Source: Betaproteobacteria bacterium MOLA814 (GTDB lineage Bacteria > Pseudomonadota > Gammaproteobacteria > Burkholderiales > Burkholderiaceae_C). Taken from it: a DNA stretch of 64,000 nucleotides. Shown here in pieces: positions 60,693 through 64,000 of the stretch. Position 1 is the first letter of the stretch. Every line of letters starts with the position of its first letter. The position numbers were made by a program, and so were the translations under genes. The stretch spans positions 558,001 to 622,000 of the forward strand of contig AYMW01000002.1 of the NCBI GenBank assembly GCA_000496475.1. Reading direction: 5' to 3'. Below the pieces are notes generated by a model. It was not told the DNA's origin. It searched no databases and saw only the letters and a program-made list of their open reading frames with translations.

Positions 60693-61754
60693 TCAATGTG
60701 CGCAAGCATCGATGGCGTCCAGCGGCCACCTTGGACGCACATTAAAGCTGTAATCATGGCGTTGCCCCGGTTTGGTCATGGGCAGCAACCCGGCCTGCCA
60801 GCGCAGCGCAGCGGCCATGGCGATCATGGCACCGTTGTCGGTGCACAAATGCAATTCTGGGTAGTGCACCCTAGCAGACATCGTTGCGCACGCGGCATTC
60901 ATGTGCTGGCGCAAGGATGTATTGGCCCCCACGCCACCGGCGACCACCAAGCGAGACAGGCCTGTTTGTCGCAGCGCAGCCATGCTCTTTTTAACCAGCA
61001 CATCCACAATAGCGGCTTGTGTGCTGGCAGCTAAATCAGCCAACTGTGCATGGCTGGGCTGCACGCCCAGCTTGCGGTGCTGCACCATGACAGCTGTTTT
61101 TAAACCTGCAAATGAAAAATCCAAGTTCCCGCTGTGCAGCAACGGCCTTGGCAGCGCGAACGTCTTGGGATTGCCCAGTTCGGCCAATGCAGCCAATGCA
61201 GGACCGCCAGGATAGCCCAACCCCATTAATTTGGCAGATTTATCAAACGCTTCACCGGCGGCGTCATCGATGGTTTCGCCTAACAGTTCGTACTGGCCAA
61301 CGGCGTCAACCCGCATAAGTTGGCTGTGACCACCCGAGACCAACAAAGCGACAAATGGAAATTCTGGTGGGTCTGCGCTCAAAAATGGCGACAGCAAGTG
61401 CCCTTCTAAGTGGTGCATGCCCACGCTGGGAATACGCAAGCCCATCGCCATCCCGCTGGCTACGCCTGCACCCACCAGCAAGGCACCCGCCAAGCCTGGT
61501 CCTCGGGTAAAGGCCAGCAGGTCTATATCTTGCAAACTGAGCTTGGCCTCTTTTAAAGCCTGCTCGGTCAAGGGCAAGACGCGTTGAATATGGTCGCGGC
61601 TGGCCAACTCTGGCACCACACCGCCAAAGTCTTGGTGCATGGCAATTTGGCTGTAGAGCGCAGCGCCCAGCAGCACAGGCGTGCCGCTGACCTGAGCCTG
61701 CACCACGGCCACACCTGTTTCGTCACACGACGACTCAATTCCCAATATATACAT
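60693..61754 (-). CDS. tsaD: tRNA N6-adenosine threonylcarbamoyltransferase TsaD
   Basis: 353 residues from ATG at 61754 ([18 protein letters not shown]). Final step of t6A37 synthesis in tRNAs reading ANN codons, with TsaB and TsaE. Seen: the metal motif [12 protein letters not shown] (H-x3-H), [10 protein letters not shown] and [12 protein letters not shown] with DNGAMIA. The open frame runs 11 codons further, but that part lacks family character. Confidence 0.96.
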   Translation of the reverse strand: MYILGIESSCDETGVAVVQAQVSGTPVLLGAALYSQIAMHQDFGGVVPELASRDHIQRVLPLTEQALKEAKLSLQDIDLLAFTRGPGLAGALLVGAGVASGMAMGLRIPSVGMHHLEGHLLSPFLSADPPEFPFVALLVSGGHSQLMRVDAVGQYELLGETIDDAAGEAFDKSAKLMGLGYPGGPALAALAELGNPKTFALPRPLLHSGNLDFSFAGLKTAVMVQHRKLGVQPSHAQLADLAASTQAAIVDVLVKKSMAALRQTGLSRLVVAGGVGANTSLRQHMNAACATMSARVHYPELHLCTDNGAMIAMAAALRWQAGLLPMTKPGQRHDYSFNVRPRWPLDAIDACAH

Positions 61755-61846
61755 AGCCGACAAGTGTAGACGGCGCTTGGGGGGCACTTGCAGAAAAATT
61801 GGCCTTATTTCCCAAAGTCATAACCCACGCCACACAATTTGCGCTT

Positions 61847-62653
61847 ATGACGTACACCAACTTGCACCACAACCGCAGCCACCACAACATAGGTCACGTG
61901 GCCTTGGTCGGCGCAGGCCCAGGCGACCCAGACCTGCTCACCCTCAAAGCGGTCAAATGCATAGCCCTAGCCGATGTGCTGTTTGTTGACGACTTGGTCA
62001 ACCCAGACATCTTGACCCACGCCAAAGCAAGTGCACGGGTGGTGTACGTGGGAAAACGTGGTGGCTGCGCCTCTACACCCCAGCAATTCATCATCAAGGC
62101 CATGATCGCCGCTGCATTACAAGGGGAGCAAGTGGTTCGCTTAAAAGGAGGCGACCCTTTTATTTTTGGACGTGGCGGCGAGGAGGTACACGCCCTACAA
62201 GCCGCAGGCATTGCGGTGACTGCGGTCAATGGCATCACCTCAGGCTTGGCTGCATTGAGCAGCCTAAACGTTGCGCTCACGCACCGCGATCACGCCCAAG
62301 GGGTGGTCTTCGTAACAGGTCATGCAAAACCAGGCACTCACGGCACTGACTGGGCGGCGCTGTCTTCAACGGCTTACCAGGCCAAGCTCACGTTGGTTAT
62401 TTACATGGGCGTCGCCCACGCATCTGACATTCAAACAGCCTTGCTACAAGGCTTACCCAGCCACACGCCAGTCGCCTTGATACACAACGCGACACTGCCA
62501 ACGCAGCGCCACGCTGTGTGCACATTGGGAGAATTGACCCGCACCATGCGCGCGCAGCGCATTGCCAGTCCAGCCATCATGGTCGTGGGTGATGTCGTGC
62601 AAGGTTTGTTGGCAACTGAGGCGAACTTGCAACAACAACGCCAAGCGGCTTGA
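61847..62653 (+). CDS. cobA: Uroporphyrinogen-III C-methyltransferase
   Basis: 268 residues from ATG at 61847; the longer frame from 61799 is less likely. SAM-dependent double methylation of uroporphyrinogen III to precorrin-2, feeding sirohaem or cobalamin. Seen: LVGAGPGDPDLLTLKAVKCI, DDLVNPDIL, KGGDPFIFGRGGEE and GITSGLAALSSLNVALTHRD. Not fused to CysG dehydrogenase/ferrochelatase. B12 needed by the mutase in this window may depend on it. Confidence 0.93.
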   Translation: MTYTNLHHNRSHHNIGHVALVGAGPGDPDLLTLKAVKCIALADVLFVDDLVNPDILTHAKASARVVYVGKRGGCASTPQQFIIKAMIAAALQGEQVVRLKGGDPFIFGRGGEEVHALQAAGIAVTAVNGITSGLAALSSLNVALTHRDHAQGVVFVTGHAKPGTHGTDWAALSSTAYQAKLTLVIYMGVAHASDIQTALLQGLPSHTPVALIHNATLPTQRHAVCTLGELTRTMRAQRIASPAIMVVGDVVQGLLATEANLQQQRQAA

Positions 62654-62754
62654 GCGGCGCTGACCGCAACCGACCAACCGCGCCAACAGCAGTCGCTGGT
62701 CAACACAAACCGCAGCCGCACTGCGGGTCATAGCCGTCAGCCTACACTTGCGCT

Positions 62755-64000
62755 ATGAATATTGAATCTGCCTCGGCTGTGGCATCGTTACAAGTGCAGG
62801 CCCCTTACAAAGACTTCGACACCATCATCATCGGCGCTGGCGCGGCAGGGCTCATGTGCGCTGGCGTGGCAGGGCAACTCGGCCTCAAAGTGTTGCTGCT
62901 AGACCACGCTGCCAAAATCGCTGAGAAGATTCGAATTTCTGGCGGAGGGCGGTGCAACTTTACCAACCGTGACCTAGACCCACGCAACCCACAAACCCAC
63001 TTTATCAGCGACAACCCGCGATTTTGCAAGCACGCACTGGGCAATTACACGCCTGATGACTTCTTGGCGCTGATGGCCAAACACCAACTCACTCACACAG
63101 AAAAACACAAAGGCCAGCTGTTTTGTGACCAATCGGCTGGCGCCATCATCACCATGCTGTTGGACGAAGCCAAACAAGGCGGGGTTGACCACCGCCAGGG
63201 CATTCAGGTCAAGGCTGTCAGCAAACAAGGTGATATGTATCAAGTGCACACCTCGCAAGGCAACTTTACAGCGACAAACTTGGTGGTCGCCACTGGCGGC
63301 TTGTCTATTCCAAAAATAGGGGCCACTGATTTTGGCTACGGGCTGGCCAAGCAGTTTGACATGCCACTTATACCGACTCGCCCTGCCTTGGTGCCACTGA
63401 CCTTTGACGGCAGCGAGTGGACCGCATTTAAAGACTTGGCAGGCGTGTCCCTCCCAGTGCACATACAAGTGACAGGCGCCAGCAATGTCGACAAAACCAG
63501 CTTCGACGAGGACTTGCTATTCACCCATAAGGGGTTGAGCGGGCCCGCCATATTACAAATATCAAGCTATTGGCAGCCAGGGCTTGATTTGCGCATCAAT
63601 TTGCACACAGCATCCAATTTAGACGCCAATTTTTCAGGCCTTAAAGCCACATCGCGCAAACAACTGGGCAACGAACTGGCTGCCCTGCTGCCCGCACGCC
63701 TCGCCCAGCAGTGGCTGCAAAGCGATGCACAATTGGCCGCCTTGCGCGAGCGACCAATGGTGGACATGCCTGACAAAGCATTGCGCAAACTGGCTGAGTC
63801 CTTGCACCAATGGCGGATCAAGCCCAGCGGCAGCGAAGGCTATGCCAAAGCAGAGGTCACAGCGGGCGGCGTTGATACCCGCGCCTTAGACGCCAAAACC
63901 ATGCAGGCCAAAGGCCACACCGGCTTGTATTTCATTGGAGAAGTTACCGATGTAACGGGCTGGCTGGGTGGTTATAACTTCCAGTGGGCTTGGGCCAGTG
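62755..64000 (+). CDS. BaiN/HI0933-like NAD(P)/FAD-dependent oxidoreductase (3' end beyond window)
   Basis: At least 415 codons. FAD motif TIIIGAGAAGLMCA at about residue 23; HI0933 family signature ISGGGRCNFTN; FICDNPRFCKHAL-like FISDNPRFCKHALG and FCDQSAGAIITMLL; later VATGGLSIPKIGATDFGYGLAKQF and LFTHKGLSGPAIL. The C-terminal FIGEVTDVTGWLGGYNFQWAW continues to the edge. Family reactions vary and no substrate can be named. Confidence 0.93.
   Translation, partial: MNIESASAVASLQVQAPYKDFDTIIIGAGAAGLMCAGVAGQLGLKVLLLDHAAKIAEKIRISGGGRCNFTNRDLDPRNPQTHFISDNPRFCKHALGNYTPDDFLALMAKHQLTHTEKHKGQLFCDQSAGAIITMLLDEAKQGGVDHRQGIQVKAVSKQGDMYQVHTSQGNFTATNLVVATGGLSIPKIGATDFGYGLAKQFDMPLIPTRPALVPLTFDGSEWTAFKDLAGVSLPVHIQVTGASNVDKTSFDEDLLFTHKGLSGPAILQISSYWQPGLDLRINLHTASNLDANFSGLKATSRKQLGNELAALLPARLAQQWLQSDAQLAALRERPMVDMPDKALRKLAESLHQWRIKPSGSEGYAKAEVTAGGVDTRALDAKTMQAKGHTGLYFIGEVTDVTGWLGGYNFQWAWAS

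Overview
The window looks like chromosomal DNA of a betaproteobacterium of the order Burkholderiales, probably Comamonadaceae-like. The basis is gene order and protein character: icd-clpS-clpA; a 14-gene nuo operon preceded by pnp, tpiA, secG and tRNA-Leu and followed by DUF2818, a NUDIX hydrolase and DUF1178; a Cys-type PHB depolymerase; and a B12-dependent propionyl-CoA module. I see no transposase, integrase, phage gene or CRISPR array. The genus cannot be fixed by reading alone.

Layout. 1-4.8 kb: clpA (cut by the window edge), clpS, icd and a secreted DUF192 protein. 4.8-6.5 kb: an ABC-2 exporter pair. 6.6-13.1 kb: a leftward operon encoding a DUF1445 putative hydro-lyase/D-glutamate-cyclase-like protein, a TRAP transporter (P, Q, M) and the 5-oxoprolinase subunits PxpB, PxpC and PxpA, closed by a terminator. 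A LysR gene lies upstream. 14.2-18.2 kb: a GntR regulator divergent from a three-gene operon (Rieske oxygenase, glutamine-synthetase-like ligase, adrenodoxin-type ferredoxin). A perfect 11+5+11 inverted repeat sits between them. 18.6-22.2 kb: a five-gene metal operon (DUF2946-like, His-rich DUF2796, ABC ATPase, FtsX-type permease, DUF3299) resembling ZrgABCDE-type zinc importers. 22.4-27.9 kb: a 53-residue conserved-looking basic protein, an aromatic/aspartate aminotransferase, PHB depolymerase, a solo RnfB-like ferredoxin and a NYN-domain protein. 27.4-35.6 kb: the propionyl-CoA to succinyl-CoA operon (mcm, meaB, pccB, pccA, VOC epimerase-like) with a divergent GntR gene. 35.6-39.1 kb: trhO, dusA, DUF1178, NUDIX and DUF2818. 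39.2-53.7 kb: nuoA-N. 53.7-59.3 kb: tRNA-Leu(GAG), secG, tpiA, a quinone oxidoreductase, pnp and rpsO. 59.3-64 kb: an orphan amino-acid-type binding protein, tsaD, cobA and the start of a BaiN/HI0933-like flavoprotein.

The most promising candidate for an undescribed system is 14.2-18.2 kb. A glutamine-synthetase homologue that keeps its catalytic residues is translationally coupled to a single-component-type Rieske oxygenase and followed by its probable ferredoxin. This suggests gamma-glutamylation of an amine together with oxidative attack. Its neighbour on the other side encodes 5-oxoproline recycling, which would be a logical outlet for gamma-glutamyl compounds. That link is inference.

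Regulatory RNA and DNA structures are concentrated around pnp-rpsO, tRNA-Leu-nuoA and the gntR-Rieske gap. They are listed individually.
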